This document shows, in pieces, positions 1-7,524 of a stretch of DNA of 15,508 bases. The stretch spans positions 1 to 15,508 of the forward strand of contig JAUYSN010000486.1 of NCBI GenBank assembly GCA_030696235.1, in the 5' to 3' direction. The stretch's first letter is position 1; every line of letters starts with the position of its first letter. This stretch comes from Sulfuricella sp. (lineage in GTDB: Bacteria; Pseudomonadota; Gammaproteobacteria; Burkholderiales; Sulfuricellaceae). Under the pieces are notes generated by a model. The model was not told where the DNA came from. It saw only the letters and a program-made list of their open reading frames with translations, and searched no databases. Made by a program: the position numbers and the translations under genes.

Positions 1-227
1 CGCATCAGGCCAATATTCGCATTATCCAGGCCACCGCCAAGAAGCTGGGCATGAGCATGGATAATGTGGTGGTTACGGTCGACATCCATGGCAACACCTC
101 GGCGGCCTCGATCCCCCTGGCGCTGGATGTCGCGGTTCGTGATGGGCGGATCAAGTCTGGTGACACCATACTGATGGAAGGCGTGGGCGGTGGTTTCACC
201 TGGGGTTCGGCCCTGGTAACTTGGTGA
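1..227 (+). CDS. fabH: 3-oxoacyl-ACP synthase III, C-terminal part (5' end outside window)
   Basis: FabH condenses acetyl-CoA with malonyl-ACP to start fatty acid chains in the cytoplasm. Only the last 74 codons are present, read from base 3. They begin exactly at the catalytic histidine of the HQANIRI motif (codon 3-5). The catalytic asparagine follows in HGNTSAAS (codon 93-95), 30 residues later, the same spacing as His244 and Asn274 of the E. coli enzyme. The C-terminal [12 protein letters not shown] segment is also typical. The distance from the histidine to the stop equals that of E. coli FabH, so this end is complete. It lies 14 nt upstream of fabD in the classical fab cluster. Identification is secure from motifs, spacing and context. 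Confidence 0.96.
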   Translation, partial: HQANIRIIQATAKKLGMSMDNVVVTVDIHGNTSAASIPLALDVAVRDGRIKSGDTILMEGVGGGFTWGSALVTW

Positions 228-241
228 GAAGGTAAGAAAAC

Positions 242-1171
242 ATGAGTTTTGCATTTGTATTTCCAGGACAGGGTTCGCAGTCGGTCGGCATGATGAATGG
301 CTTCGACGGTCTTTCTATCGTGCGCGAGACCTTCGAGGAAGCGGGGGATGTCCTCAAGCAGGATTTGTGGGGCATGGTCACGGGCGGTAGCGCCGAAGAA
401 CTCAACCTGACCGTGAACACCCAACCGGTCATGCTGACTGCCGGCGTGGCGGTGTATCGTGCCTGGAATGCCCTGCAAGGAGCGCGGCCGACTGTGCTGG
501 CCGGCCACAGCTTGGGCGAATACACCGCACTGGTTGCATCCGGAGCTTTGTCCTTTGCGGATGCGCTGCCGCTGGTGCGCTTCCGCGCTCAGGCCATGCA
601 GGAAGCGGTGGCCGAAGGTGTGGGCGGCATGGCGGCGATTCTGGGGCTCGATGACGATGCCGTGCGCGCCGTTTGCGCCGAAGCAGCGCAAGGCGAGGTG
701 CTGGAAGCGGTCAATTTCAATTCGCCTGGCCAAGTCGTGATCGCTGGCCATAAAACCGCAGTTGAACGAGGCATGGTTCTGGCCAAGGAAAAGGGCGCAA
801 AACGTGCGCTGCCACTGCCGGTCAGCGTTCCCTCCCATTGCGCCCTGATGCGCCCGGCGGCGGATGCGCTGACACAGCGCCTGCAGACGATTTCGCTCAA
901 AGCGCCGCAAATTCCGGTGGTGCATAACGCTGATGTCAAAAGTCACGGCGATGAAGCCGGTATCAAGGATGCGCTGGCGCGCCAACTGTACAGCCCGGTG
1001 AGATGGGTGGAAACGGTCAGGAGTTTTGCCGAGCTAGGCATCGTCTCACTCGCGGAATGCGGGCCCGGAAAGGTGTTGGCCGGACTGAACAAGCGCATCG
1101 ACGGCAATATGCAGGCATTTGCACTGTCTGATGAAGCGGCGCTGCGCCAGGCAATGGATACATTGAAATAA
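242..1171 (+). CDS. fabD: Malonyl-CoA:ACP transacylase
   Basis: FabD moves malonyl groups from CoA to the phosphopantetheine arm of ACP, giving the extender for fatty acid elongation. The 309-aa product has the usual family length. It shows FPGQGSQ (residues 7-13), the nucleophile elbow GHSLGEYTAL with Ser90, Arg115 in the RFRAQAMQ segment that binds the malonyl carboxylate, and His199 in VPSHCALM as the catalytic partner. These correspond to Ser92, Arg117 and His201 of E. coli FabD. The ATG is preceded by AGAAGG at 227-232 with 9 nt spacing, and the N-terminus MSFAFVFPGQG fits the family. The gene lies between fabH and fabG with short gaps, as expected for one operon. Confidence 0.98.
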   Translation: MSFAFVFPGQGSQSVGMMNGFDGLSIVRETFEEAGDVLKQDLWGMVTGGSAEELNLTVNTQPVMLTAGVAVYRAWNALQGARPTVLAGHSLGEYTALVASGALSFADALPLVRFRAQAMQEAVAEGVGGMAAILGLDDDAVRAVCAEAAQGEVLEAVNFNSPGQVVIAGHKTAVERGMVLAKEKGAKRALPLPVSVPSHCALMRPAADALTQRLQTISLKAPQIPVVHNADVKSHGDEAGIKDALARQLYSPVRWVETVRSFAELGIVSLAECGPGKVLAGLNKRIDGNMQAFALSDEAALRQAMDTLK

Positions 1172-1188
1172 TCAGGGAGAATAGTCAA

Positions 1189-1929
1189 ATGCTGGATGGG
1201 CAGATTGCTTTGGTGACAGGCGCCAGTCGTGGAATTGGCCAGGCTGTCGCGCTGGAGCTCGGCAAGCAGGGCGCAACCGTTGTCGGCACGGCGACCAGCC
1301 AGGCCGGCGCAGACAATATCAGCGGCTATCTGAGCCAAGCTGGCATCAAGGGGGCAGGGCTGGCTCTGAACGTCAAGGACCCTGCGCAGATCGAGCAGGT
1401 ATTGCAAGCCATACGAACTCAATTCGGTGAAATCTCCATTCTGGTCAATAACGCCGGCATCACGCGCGACAACCTGCTGATGCGGATGAAGGAAGAGGAA
1501 TGGGACGACATCATGGACACCAACCTGAAGTCCGTGTTCCGCTTGAGCCAGGCTGTTCTGCGTGCAATGATGAAGGCGCGTTATGGCCGCATCATCAGCA
1601 TTGCCTCGGTGGTAGGCGCGATGGGGAACGCCGGCCAGACCAATTATGCCGCTGCCAAGGCGGCCATCATCGGCTTCAGCAAGTCGCTGGCGCGCGAAGT
1701 CGGTAGCCGCAATATCACGGTTAACTGCGTCGCGCCGGGTTTCATCGATACGGACATGACCCGCGCCCTGAGCGAGGAGCAGCGCAATGATCTGCTCGGC
1801 CACATCCCGCTGGGACGCCTCGGTACGGTCCAGGATATCGCGGCTTCGGTCGCGTTCCTGGCTTCGCCGCAAGCAGGTTATGTCACGGGTACTACCATGC
1901 ACGTCAATGGCGGCATGTACATGAGTTAA
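1189..1929 (+). CDS. fabG: 3-oxoacyl-ACP reductase
   Basis: FabG is the NADPH-dependent short-chain dehydrogenase that reduces 3-oxoacyl-ACP to (3R)-hydroxyacyl-ACP in each elongation cycle. The 246-aa protein has the cofactor motif TGASRGIG (residues 10-17), NNAG (87-90) and the catalytic triad Ser140, Tyr153, Lys157 in the SxxxxxxxxxxxxYxxxK pattern. The C-terminal HVNGGMYMS ending is characteristic of true FabG rather than of general SDR proteins. The ribosome binding site AGGGAG (1174-1179) lies 9 nt before the ATG. It follows fabD by 17 nt and precedes acpP, the standard order. Confidence 0.98.
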   Translation: MLDGQIALVTGASRGIGQAVALELGKQGATVVGTATSQAGADNISGYLSQAGIKGAGLALNVKDPAQIEQVLQAIRTQFGEISILVNNAGITRDNLLMRMKEEEWDDIMDTNLKSVFRLSQAVLRAMMKARYGRIISIASVVGAMGNAGQTNYAAAKAAIIGFSKSLAREVGSRNITVNCVAPGFIDTDMTRALSEEQRNDLLGHIPLGRLGTVQDIAASVAFLASPQAGYVTGTTMHVNGGMYMS

Positions 1930-1947
1930 TTGGGCAAACTTCCCGGT

Positions 1948-1976
1948 TTGGTGAAGTGGGCAATTTTTGGTAAAAT
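1948..1976 (+). promoter_or_regulatory. Candidate sigma70 promoter for acpP
   Basis: TTGGTG (1948-1953) and TAAAAT (1971-1976) are separated by 17 nt, in the 87-nt gap between fabG and acpP. The -10 matches consensus at 5 of 6 positions and the -35 at 3 of 6. ACP is needed in large excess over the enzymes, and a dedicated acpP promoter inside the fab cluster is known in E. coli. The assignment rests on sequence match and position only. Confidence 0.5.
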
Positions 1977-2016
1977 GCGTCAGCTTTTTTATAGCGATTC
2001 AAGAGAGGGTACTGAG

Positions 2017-2253
2017 ATGGAAAATATCGAACAACGCGTCAAAAAAATTGTTGCCGAGCAACTGGGCGTGAACGAAGCAGAAGTAAAAATCGAATCCTCC
2101 TTTGTCGACGACTTGGGCGCTGATTCCCTGGATACCGTTGAACTGGTCATGGCACTGGAAGAAGAATTCAACTGCGAAATTCCTGACGAAGAAGCGGAAA
2201 AAATCACTACCGTCAAAGAAGCCGTTGATTACGTCAATGGCCATCTGAGCTAA
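2017..2253 (+). CDS. acpP: Acyl carrier protein
   Basis: ACP carries growing acyl chains on a 4'-phosphopantetheine arm. The 78-aa, very acidic product has the attachment serine in [20 protein letters not shown] (Ser37 counting Met, matching Ser36 of the mature E. coli protein). The start chosen is the ATG at 2017, giving [12 protein letters not shown], because it has a strong ribosome binding site GAGAGGG (2003-2009) 7 nt upstream and gives the family length. The same frame stays open back to a TTG at 1930, but that extension would run through the candidate promoter and has no family support. fabF follows after 43 nt. Confidence 0.98.
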   Translation: MENIEQRVKKIVAEQLGVNEAEVKIESSFVDDLGADSLDTVELVMALEEEFNCEIPDEEAEKITTVKEAVDYVNGHLS

Positions 2254-2296
2254 GCTGTTCCTATCTATCCTGTAACCACTCGCAACTGGAGCTGTC

Positions 2297-3535
2297 TTGT
2301 CTAAACGCAGAGTCGTCATCACCGGCCTGGGCATCATTTCGCCTGTCGGTAATACTGTTGAGCAAGCGTGGTCGAACATTCTTGCCGGCAAATCCGGAAT
2401 AAGCCGGATTACCCGGTTCGACCCTTCGGCCTTTTCCACCCAGATCGCCGGCGAGGTCAAAGGGTTCGATGTCACCGAGTATATTTCCGCCAAAGAAGCT
2501 CGTCGCATGGATATTTTTATCCATTACGGGCTTGCAGCGGGAATACAGGCGATCAAGGACTCCGGTATTGTGGTTACTCCGGAAAACGCCGAGCGCATCG
2601 GCGTTAATATCGGCTCCGGCATCGGTGGTCTGCCGATGATCGAGGATACCCATAACACCTATCTGGAAGGCGGGCCGCGCAAAATTTCCCCGTTTTTCAT
2701 TCCTGGCACGATCATCAATATGATCTCGGGCAATCTGTCCATCATGTTTGGACTAAAAGGCCCGAACCTGGCGATGGTTACAGCCTGTAGCACGGCGACT
2801 CACTGCATCGGCGATTCCGCACGCATGATCGAATACGGCGACGCAGATATCATGATCGCGGGCGGAGCAGAATCCACTGTGACACCGCTGGCGGTTGGCG
2901 GCTTTGCCTCAGCGCGGGCGCTGTCCACACGCAATGATGACCCCGAAAAGGCGAGCCGTCCCTGGGATACCGGTCGGGATGGCTTCGTGCTTGGAGAAGG
3001 CGCAGGGGTGCTGGTACTCGAAGAGTACGAGCACGCCAAGGCGCGCGGGGCGAAAATTTATGCCGAAGTGCCCGGTTTCGGCATGAGTGCAGATGCCAAC
3101 CACATGACGGCCCCCTGCGAAGACGGTAGCGGCGCTGCTCGCTGCATGACCAATGCATTGCGCAACGCCGGGATTCCGCACAATCAGGTTGATTTCATTA
3201 ACGCCCACGGCACATCCACGCCCTTGGGCGATCTGGCCGAAACCAAGGCGGTCAAACTCTGCTTCGGCGAGCACGCCAAAAATATTGCGGTCAATTCGAC
3301 AAAATCCATGACCGGGCATCTGCTTGGCGCTGCAGGCGGGGTCGAAGCGGTATTTTCGGCGCTTAGCGTGCATCATCAAATTTCTCCGCCGACCATCAAT
3401 ATGGTCGAGCAGGATCCCGAGTGCGATCTTGACTATGTGCCGAATGTTGCCCGCAAGATGAAAATCGATGTCGCCCTGTCGAATTCCTTCGGGTTTGGTG
3501 GCACCAACGGCACCTTGGTGTTCCGCAAGATCTGA
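2297..3535 (+). CDS. fabF: 3-oxoacyl-ACP synthase II
   Basis: FabF is the elongating condensing enzyme that joins malonyl-ACP to acyl-ACP. The 412-aa product (E. coli 413) has the Cys-His-His triad: Cys164 in TACSTATH, His304 in [11 protein letters not shown] and His341 in [13 protein letters not shown]. The GFGGTNG loop lies near the C-terminus (399-405). The start is a TTG at 2297, preceded by GGAG (2288-2291) at 5 nt. It gives [12 protein letters not shown], which aligns directly with the E. coli N-terminus, and no better ATG exists. The TTG start may lower FabF output relative to ACP. It sits next to acpP as in most proteobacteria. Confidence 0.98.
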   Translation: MSKRRVVITGLGIISPVGNTVEQAWSNILAGKSGISRITRFDPSAFSTQIAGEVKGFDVTEYISAKEARRMDIFIHYGLAAGIQAIKDSGIVVTPENAERIGVNIGSGIGGLPMIEDTHNTYLEGGPRKISPFFIPGTIINMISGNLSIMFGLKGPNLAMVTACSTATHCIGDSARMIEYGDADIMIAGGAESTVTPLAVGGFASARALSTRNDDPEKASRPWDTGRDGFVLGEGAGVLVLEEYEHAKARGAKIYAEVPGFGMSADANHMTAPCEDGSGAARCMTNALRNAGIPHNQVDFINAHGTSTPLGDLAETKAVKLCFGEHAKNIAVNSTKSMTGHLLGAAGGVEAVFSALSVHHQISPPTINMVEQDPECDLDYVPNVARKMKIDVALSNSFGFGGTNGTLVFRKI

Positions 3536-3548
3536 ATACCTGCAGCTG

Positions 3549-3570
3549 GGGCGACACGCCCATGGGTTTT
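3549..3570 (+). terminator. Weak hairpin with short T run between fabF and pabB
   Basis: GGGCG (3549-3553) and CGCCC (3557-3561) form a 5-bp stem with loop ACA. ATGGG and a run of four T follow at 3567-3570. The stem is short and the T run is not adjacent, so it may only attenuate read-through into pabB or do nothing. Confidence 0.25.
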
Positions 3571-3591
3571 CTCTCGTCATTAAGGTAGCTT

Positions 3592-4914
3592 GTGCCCGTC
3601 ATACAGCTCCCCGGTACGCCCGACTTGCTTGGCCTCCATGCGGCAAACCCGTTGCGCTATCCCTATCTGCTGCAAACTCTGGGTTGTCCTGGCTGGGATA
3701 TTCTTTTCGCTTTTCCAGTGCAGTCGCAAATATTCCCCTCCGATCCGACAGGACAGGAAAAATCATTTTTTTCCGTGCTGGATGAAGAATGGGGAAAAGC
3801 GGCGCGCCCATCAGAGCAGGGGGTGACCAAGCTTCCCTTTCACGGGGGCTGGTTCGTTTATCTCGGCTATGAATTGTTGCACCAGTTGGAGCCCTCCGTC
3901 GCGGTAAAGCAGCAGGCAAGCCAATTCCCGTTGGCCGCCCTGGTCCGCATTCCTGCGGCTATCATGGTCGACCGTGCCGAGGGGCAGACCTACTTGTTTG
4001 CCGAGGAAGCCTGTTCGCATCTTCTTGAAGACCTGCACACCGATTTGAACGGTGTTGCCGAATATATAACCAGCCCGGTAAAGGTGCATGAACTTGAAGA
4101 GGAAGACGAACAGATTTTCCTGCAAGGGGTGACTGAGATTAAGCGCTACATCCTGGAAGGGGACGTGTTCCAGGTCAATCTTGCACGCCAGTGGCGGGCT
4201 CGGATCGAACATCAAGACAGTGCAGCCGATGTTTACGCGCGTCTGCGCGAGAGTAATCCGGCCCCGTTTGCGGGTATCGCCGACTTCGGCAGACACCAGA
4301 TCATCAGCTCATCCCCGGAGCGATTGGCGAAGGTACGCGGTGGCGTGATCGAGACGCGCCCGATCGCCGGCACGCATCCGCGCGCTCCGCTGGCAGAAGA
4401 GGATGAGCTGCTGCGTCGACAGCTGATCGCCAGCCCCAAGGAACGCGCCGAGCACATCATGCTGGTCGACCTCGAGCGCAATGATCTGGGGCGGGTGTGC
4501 GAGCCGGGCAGTATCGAGGTCAGCGAACTGATGACGGTGTGCAGCTACGCTCACGTTCACCACATCGAATCCAGCGTGCGCGGTCGTTTGCGCGAGAATA
4601 CGACTCCTTCCGAAGTGATGCGGGCGCTGTTTCCAGGAGGCACTATTACCGGTTGCCCCAAAGTCCGCACCATGCAAATCATCAGTGAGATTGAACCCTC
4701 ACCCCGTTACGCTTATACGGGCAGCATGGGGTATCTTAATCTCGATGGCAGCATGGATCTCAATATCGTGATCCGCAGTTTCATGCTCGAAGGGAATGCG
4801 CTGACCTTCAAGGCCGGCGCAGGCATCGTTGCCGACTCCGACCCCTTACGCGAACTTGCCGAAACCCGCGCCAAGGCAAAGGGCCTGCTCAGGGCTCTAG
4901 GAGCGGCTCAATGA
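3592..4914 (+). CDS. pabB: Aminodeoxychorismate synthase component I (PIAGT class)
   Basis: PabB converts chorismate, with ammonia from a PabA glutaminase, to 4-amino-4-deoxychorismate on the way to p-aminobenzoate and folate. The 440-aa protein has an N-terminal anthranilate-synthase-I-like part (about 1-160) and a C-terminal chorismate-binding domain. Motifs in that domain are GDVFQVNLARQW (190-201), SSSPERL (239-245), PIAGT (257-261), LVDLERNDLGRV (291-302), FPGGTITGCPKVRTM (347-361) and KAGAGIVADSDP (407-418). The start is GTG with AAGG (3582-3585) 6 nt upstream. PIAGT replaces the PIKGT of E. coli PabB, whose lysine forms a covalent intermediate. PIAGT is usual in anthranilate synthase TrpE but is also known in a subclass of PabB. 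The overlap with pabC (ATGA, 4 nt) and a length shorter than typical TrpE favour PabB. No pabA is visible here. Confidence 0.88.
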   Translation: MPVIQLPGTPDLLGLHAANPLRYPYLLQTLGCPGWDILFAFPVQSQIFPSDPTGQEKSFFSVLDEEWGKAARPSEQGVTKLPFHGGWFVYLGYELLHQLEPSVAVKQQASQFPLAALVRIPAAIMVDRAEGQTYLFAEEACSHLLEDLHTDLNGVAEYITSPVKVHELEEEDEQIFLQGVTEIKRYILEGDVFQVNLARQWRARIEHQDSAADVYARLRESNPAPFAGIADFGRHQIISSSPERLAKVRGGVIETRPIAGTHPRAPLAEEDELLRRQLIASPKERAEHIMLVDLERNDLGRVCEPGSIEVSELMTVCSYAHVHHIESSVRGRLRENTTPSEVMRALFPGGTITGCPKVRTMQIISEIEPSPRYAYTGSMGYLNLDGSMDLNIVIRSFMLEGNALTFKAGAGIVADSDPLRELAETRAKAKGLLRALGAAQ

Positions 4915-5888
4915 CCCTGGTTAACGGTCTTCCGAGCGAACATGTCCGGGTCTTTGACCGGGGTCTGACGTACGGTGACGGGGTTTTCCGAACCTTGCTG
5001 GCGAGGGCGGGCCATCCATTGTGCTGGCCACGCCATTATGACAAGCTGTACGCGGATTGTGCGGCGCTCGGCATTATGTGTCCGCCTGAAGCTTTCCTGG
5101 CTGCGGAAATGGCCGAATTGATAGCGGAAACACCAGACTGCGTGCTGAAAGTGATCGTCACCCGTGGAGAAAGCCAACGTGGTTACGCGATTCCGGAGCA
5201 CATGGAGCCGACCCGCATCCTGACGGCGGGTCCTGCTCCGCAGTACCCGGCAAACTATTTGACGGATGGGGTGCGGCTACACCTTTGTTCCACACGCCTT
5301 GCCATACAGCCCTTGCTGGCCGGGATCAAGCATCTCAACCGCCTGGAAAACGTGCTGGCGAGGCGGGAATGGACCAATTCCGAAATTGCCGAGGGGTTAA
5401 TGCTCGACATGGATGGAAATGTAATCGAAGGGACGATGAGCAATCTGTTCCTTCTCAAGGGCAAGACCTTGCACACCCCGGACCTTGGACGTTGCGGCGT
5501 GGCCGGCGTGCAGCGGGAGCGCATCATGGATCTGGCCAGCAGGCTCGGCATGACGGTCAGGGTGGAAAATCTGCCGTTGGCCCGAATCTACGACGCGGAC
5601 GAGGTTGTGCTTTGCAATAGCATCATCGGCGTCTGGCAGGTCAGGGAGCTGCTAGGAACCTGTCGGACTTATGGGGATCGAAGCGAGAATTCGGCTGGGC
5701 GAGGACAGATTTTGCCGGTTTTGCAGGTTAATAGTCATTCTATTGACCAAAAAAGCGGCGAAATATGGACCGCCCAGGCGGATTCGCAGCCGATTCATCA
5801 TAAGTCCGACAGGCTCCCAGGAAAAACATGGCAGGCCGGCAAGCTGGCGGCACGCTTGAGGAGTTTGCTGGATGATGACTGTCATTAA
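4911..5888 (+). CDS. pabC: Aminodeoxychorismate lyase with an in-frame repeat insertion
   Basis: PabC is a PLP enzyme of fold type IV that releases pyruvate from aminodeoxychorismate to give p-aminobenzoate. The N-terminus VRVFDRGLTYGDGVFRTL (residues 12-29), the PLP lysine Lys140 in GIKHLNRLENVLARRE, Glu173 in GNVIEGTMSNLF and CNSIIGVW (235-242) are all intact. The product is 325 aa, whereas the family is usually about 270 (E. coli 269). The excess lies between VREL (244-247) and the family-like tail KTWQAGKLAARLRSLL (305-320), and is encoded by the palindromic element at 5652-5820. Removing 55 codons restores about 270 aa. The start overlaps the pabB stop by 4 nt, and the 3' end overlaps mltG by 17 nt. 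The frame is open throughout, so the gene is probably still functional, but activity cannot be judged from sequence. Confidence 0.93.
   Translation: MTLVNGLPSEHVRVFDRGLTYGDGVFRTLLARAGHPLCWPRHYDKLYADCAALGIMCPPEAFLAAEMAELIAETPDCVLKVIVTRGESQRGYAIPEHMEPTRILTAGPAPQYPANYLTDGVRLHLCSTRLAIQPLLAGIKHLNRLENVLARREWTNSEIAEGLMLDMDGNVIEGTMSNLFLLKGKTLHTPDLGRCGVAGVQRERIMDLASRLGMTVRVENLPLARIYDADEVVLCNSIIGVWQVRELLGTCRTYGDRSENSAGRGQILPVLQVNSHSIDQKSGEIWTAQADSQPIHHKSDRLPGKTWQAGKLAARLRSLLDDDCH
5652..5820. repeat. 169-bp palindromic (MITE-like) element inside pabC
   Basis: The ends are inverted repeats of 22 bp (5652-5673 and 5799-5820) that match at 20 positions. Their core CCTGTCGGACTTATG is perfect on both sides. 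The symmetry continues inward: 5687-5701 and 5771-5785 match at 13 of 15 positions as reverse complements, so the arms reach at least 50 bp. AGGA occurs at both edges (5654-5657 and 5819-5822), possibly a 4-bp target duplication. The distance between these copies is 165 nt, exactly 55 codons, so the pabC frame is kept. No transposase is encoded. It resembles a MITE, or the in-frame palindromic elements described in Rickettsia. Family membership cannot be settled without finding other genomic copies. Confidence 0.85.
5858..5863 (+). promoter_or_regulatory. Ribosome binding site deciding the mltG start
   Basis: GAGGAG lies 8 nt before the ATG at 5872 and inside the pabC reading frame. It supports 5872 rather than the adjacent ATG at 5875. 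It is only 37 nt after the right arm of the palindromic element. Confidence 0.7.
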
Positions 5889-6885
5889 GCGCGGCATTGC
5901 CGCGCTCATCGTGTTGGGAATGTCGGCTGCGGGCTGGGAGCTGTATTTCGCCAATACCCCCGTACACCTGCCACTATCCCCCTACGAGTTTACGCTCAAG
6001 CATGGCAGCAGCCTGCGTACCATTGCCAGACAGTTCAGTGCCGAAGGACTGATTCCGGAGCCGTGGAGCTTTATTGTGCTGGCAAAAACCTTGGGCAAGG
6101 AAGGGGAGATCAAGGCCGGCAACTATCAACTGGATCGTGAAATCACCCCGTTCCAGCTGCTTCAAAAGATCACCAAGGGCGATGTCAGCCAGAGCGAAAT
6201 CGTGTTCATAGAAGGATGGAATTTCAGTCAGATGCGCAAGGCGCTCGACGAGCATCCGGCTATCAGGCACGATACCGCCGGTTTGAGCGACAGGGAGCTG
6301 TTGAATCGCCTGGGGGTGCAGGAGGAAAACGCCGAGGGGCTGTTTTTTCCAGACACTTATTATTTCAGCAACGGGATGAGCGACTTGTCCGTGCTCAAAC
6401 GTGCCTACCAGATCATGGGGCAGCGACTGTCCGATGCCTGGCGGGAACGCAGCCCGAATCTGCCGTATTCCACACCTTACGAGGCTTTGATCATGGCTTC
6501 CATCGTCGAGAAGGAGACCGGTCGATCTGGAGAGCGCCAGATGATCGCTGCAGTCTTTATCAATCGTCTGCGTATCGGCATGAGGTTGCAAACGGATCCG
6601 ACCGTCATTTACGGCCTTGGTGAGACGTTTGACGGCAATTTGCATAAGCGCGATTTAACCACCGATAATGCCTATAATACTTACACTCGCGCAGGCCTTC
6701 CGCCCGGTCCGATTGCCATGCCGGGATGGGCTTCTATCCATGCGGCTCTACACCCAGCGGCGACCTCCGCGCTGTATTTCGTGAGCAGGGGAGACGGTAC
6801 CCACCAGTTTTCCCGCAGTTTGGCGGAGCATAATCAGGCTGTGGCGCGTTACCAGAAGACCGTACCCAGAAAAAAGATTAACTAA
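5872..6885 (+). CDS. mltG: Endolytic murein transglycosylase MltG (YceG-like)
   Basis: MltG is an inner-membrane lytic transglycosylase that cuts nascent peptidoglycan strands and is thought to set glycan chain length. The 337-aa protein has one N-terminal membrane segment (about residues 5-25). A LysM-like region follows around [20 protein letters not shown] (40-59), and then the YceG domain. The catalytic glutamate is Glu213 in ASIVEKETG, corresponding to Glu218 of E. coli. [20 protein letters not shown] and [17 protein letters not shown] are hallmark segments. The start overlaps pabC by 17 nt and has a good ribosome binding site. pabC-mltG-tmk is the conserved order. Confidence 0.97.
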   Translation: MMTVIKRGIAALIVLGMSAAGWELYFANTPVHLPLSPYEFTLKHGSSLRTIARQFSAEGLIPEPWSFIVLAKTLGKEGEIKAGNYQLDREITPFQLLQKITKGDVSQSEIVFIEGWNFSQMRKALDEHPAIRHDTAGLSDRELLNRLGVQEENAEGLFFPDTYYFSNGMSDLSVLKRAYQIMGQRLSDAWRERSPNLPYSTPYEALIMASIVEKETGRSGERQMIAAVFINRLRIGMRLQTDPTVIYGLGETFDGNLHKRDLTTDNAYNTYTRAGLPPGPIAMPGWASIHAALHPAATSALYFVSRGDGTHQFSRSLAEHNQAVARYQKTVPRKKIN

Positions 6886-6898
6886 ATATCACAATATA

Positions 6899-7519
6899 AT
6901 GATTTTAAAAAAAAACAATGCAAAATTTATCACGCTTGAGGGGATAGATGGCGCCGGCAAGAGTACCCACCTGAATTGGCTGGCGGAGCGCCTGCGCAGC
7001 CAGGGGAAAAATGTCCTGGTCACCAGGGAGCCGGGCGGGACACCGCTCGGTGAGGCGCTGCGCGAATTGCTCCTGCATCAAGCCATGAACCTTGAGACCG
7101 AGGCCCTGTTGATGTTCGCTGCCAGGCGCGAGCATCTGGACAAGGTCATTATTCCGGCGTTGCGCGAGGGAACCTGGGTCATTTCAGACCGCTTCACCGA
7201 TGCCAGTTTTGCCTATCAGGGCGGGGGCAGGGGGCTGGATGAATCCAAGCTGAAAATCCTTGAGCAATGGGTTCAGCAGGACCTGCAGCCGGACCTGACC
7301 TTGTTGTTTGACGTGACACTCGAAGTCAGTCGGCAGCGATTGTCCGCCAATGCATCTCTGGACCGATTCGAACAGGAAAAACAGGATTTTTTCCAGCGCG
7401 TGCGGGAGGCTTATTTGAAGCGCGCAGCGCAATTCCCGGAGCGAATCCGGGTGATCGATAGCGGGCGGACGCTGAATGAAATTCAAGTCGATCTTGAAGA
7501 CATTGTTTCATCCATCTGA
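6899..7519 (+). CDS. tmk: Thymidylate kinase
   Basis: Tmk phosphorylates dTMP to dTDP for DNA synthesis. The 206-aa protein has the P-loop [10 protein letters not shown] (residues 14-23), the substrate segment [11 protein letters not shown] (42-52), the DRF motif in [13 protein letters not shown] (96-108) and a lid region around LDRFEQE (154-160). Length and motifs match the family. The start is uncertain: the ATG at 6899 is the only reasonable one, yet no Shine-Dalgarno sequence is visible and the surroundings are AT-rich. The first codons include a run of nine A (6907-6915). It begins 13 nt after the mltG stop, so translation may depend on coupling. holB follows after 5 nt. Confidence 0.96.
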   Translation: MILKKNNAKFITLEGIDGAGKSTHLNWLAERLRSQGKNVLVTREPGGTPLGEALRELLLHQAMNLETEALLMFAARREHLDKVIIPALREGTWVISDRFTDASFAYQGGGRGLDESKLKILEQWVQQDLQPDLTLLFDVTLEVSRQRLSANASLDRFEQEKQDFFQRVREAYLKRAAQFPERIRVIDSGRTLNEIQVDLEDIVSSI

Positions 7520-7524
7520 CTAAT

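Noticed and set aside
5..1902. Long minus-strand open frames (326 and 319 aa) opposite fabH/fabD and fabG
   Set aside because: They lie antisense to genes identified by catalytic residues and have no recognisable protein features.
1930..2016. N-terminal extension of acpP from a TTG at 1930
   Set aside because: It would add 29 residues unknown in ACP and pass through the candidate promoter. The ATG at 2017 has a strong ribosome binding site and gives the standard ACP length.
5671..5859. Small separate gene within the palindromic element
   Set aside because: The frame exists on both strands because of the symmetry of the element. It lacks a ribosome binding site and adds no conserved motif.
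6895..6900. Perfect TATAAT as a tmk promoter
   Set aside because: It overlaps the tmk start codon, so transcription would begin inside the gene, and no -35 element is found 16-18 nt upstream.
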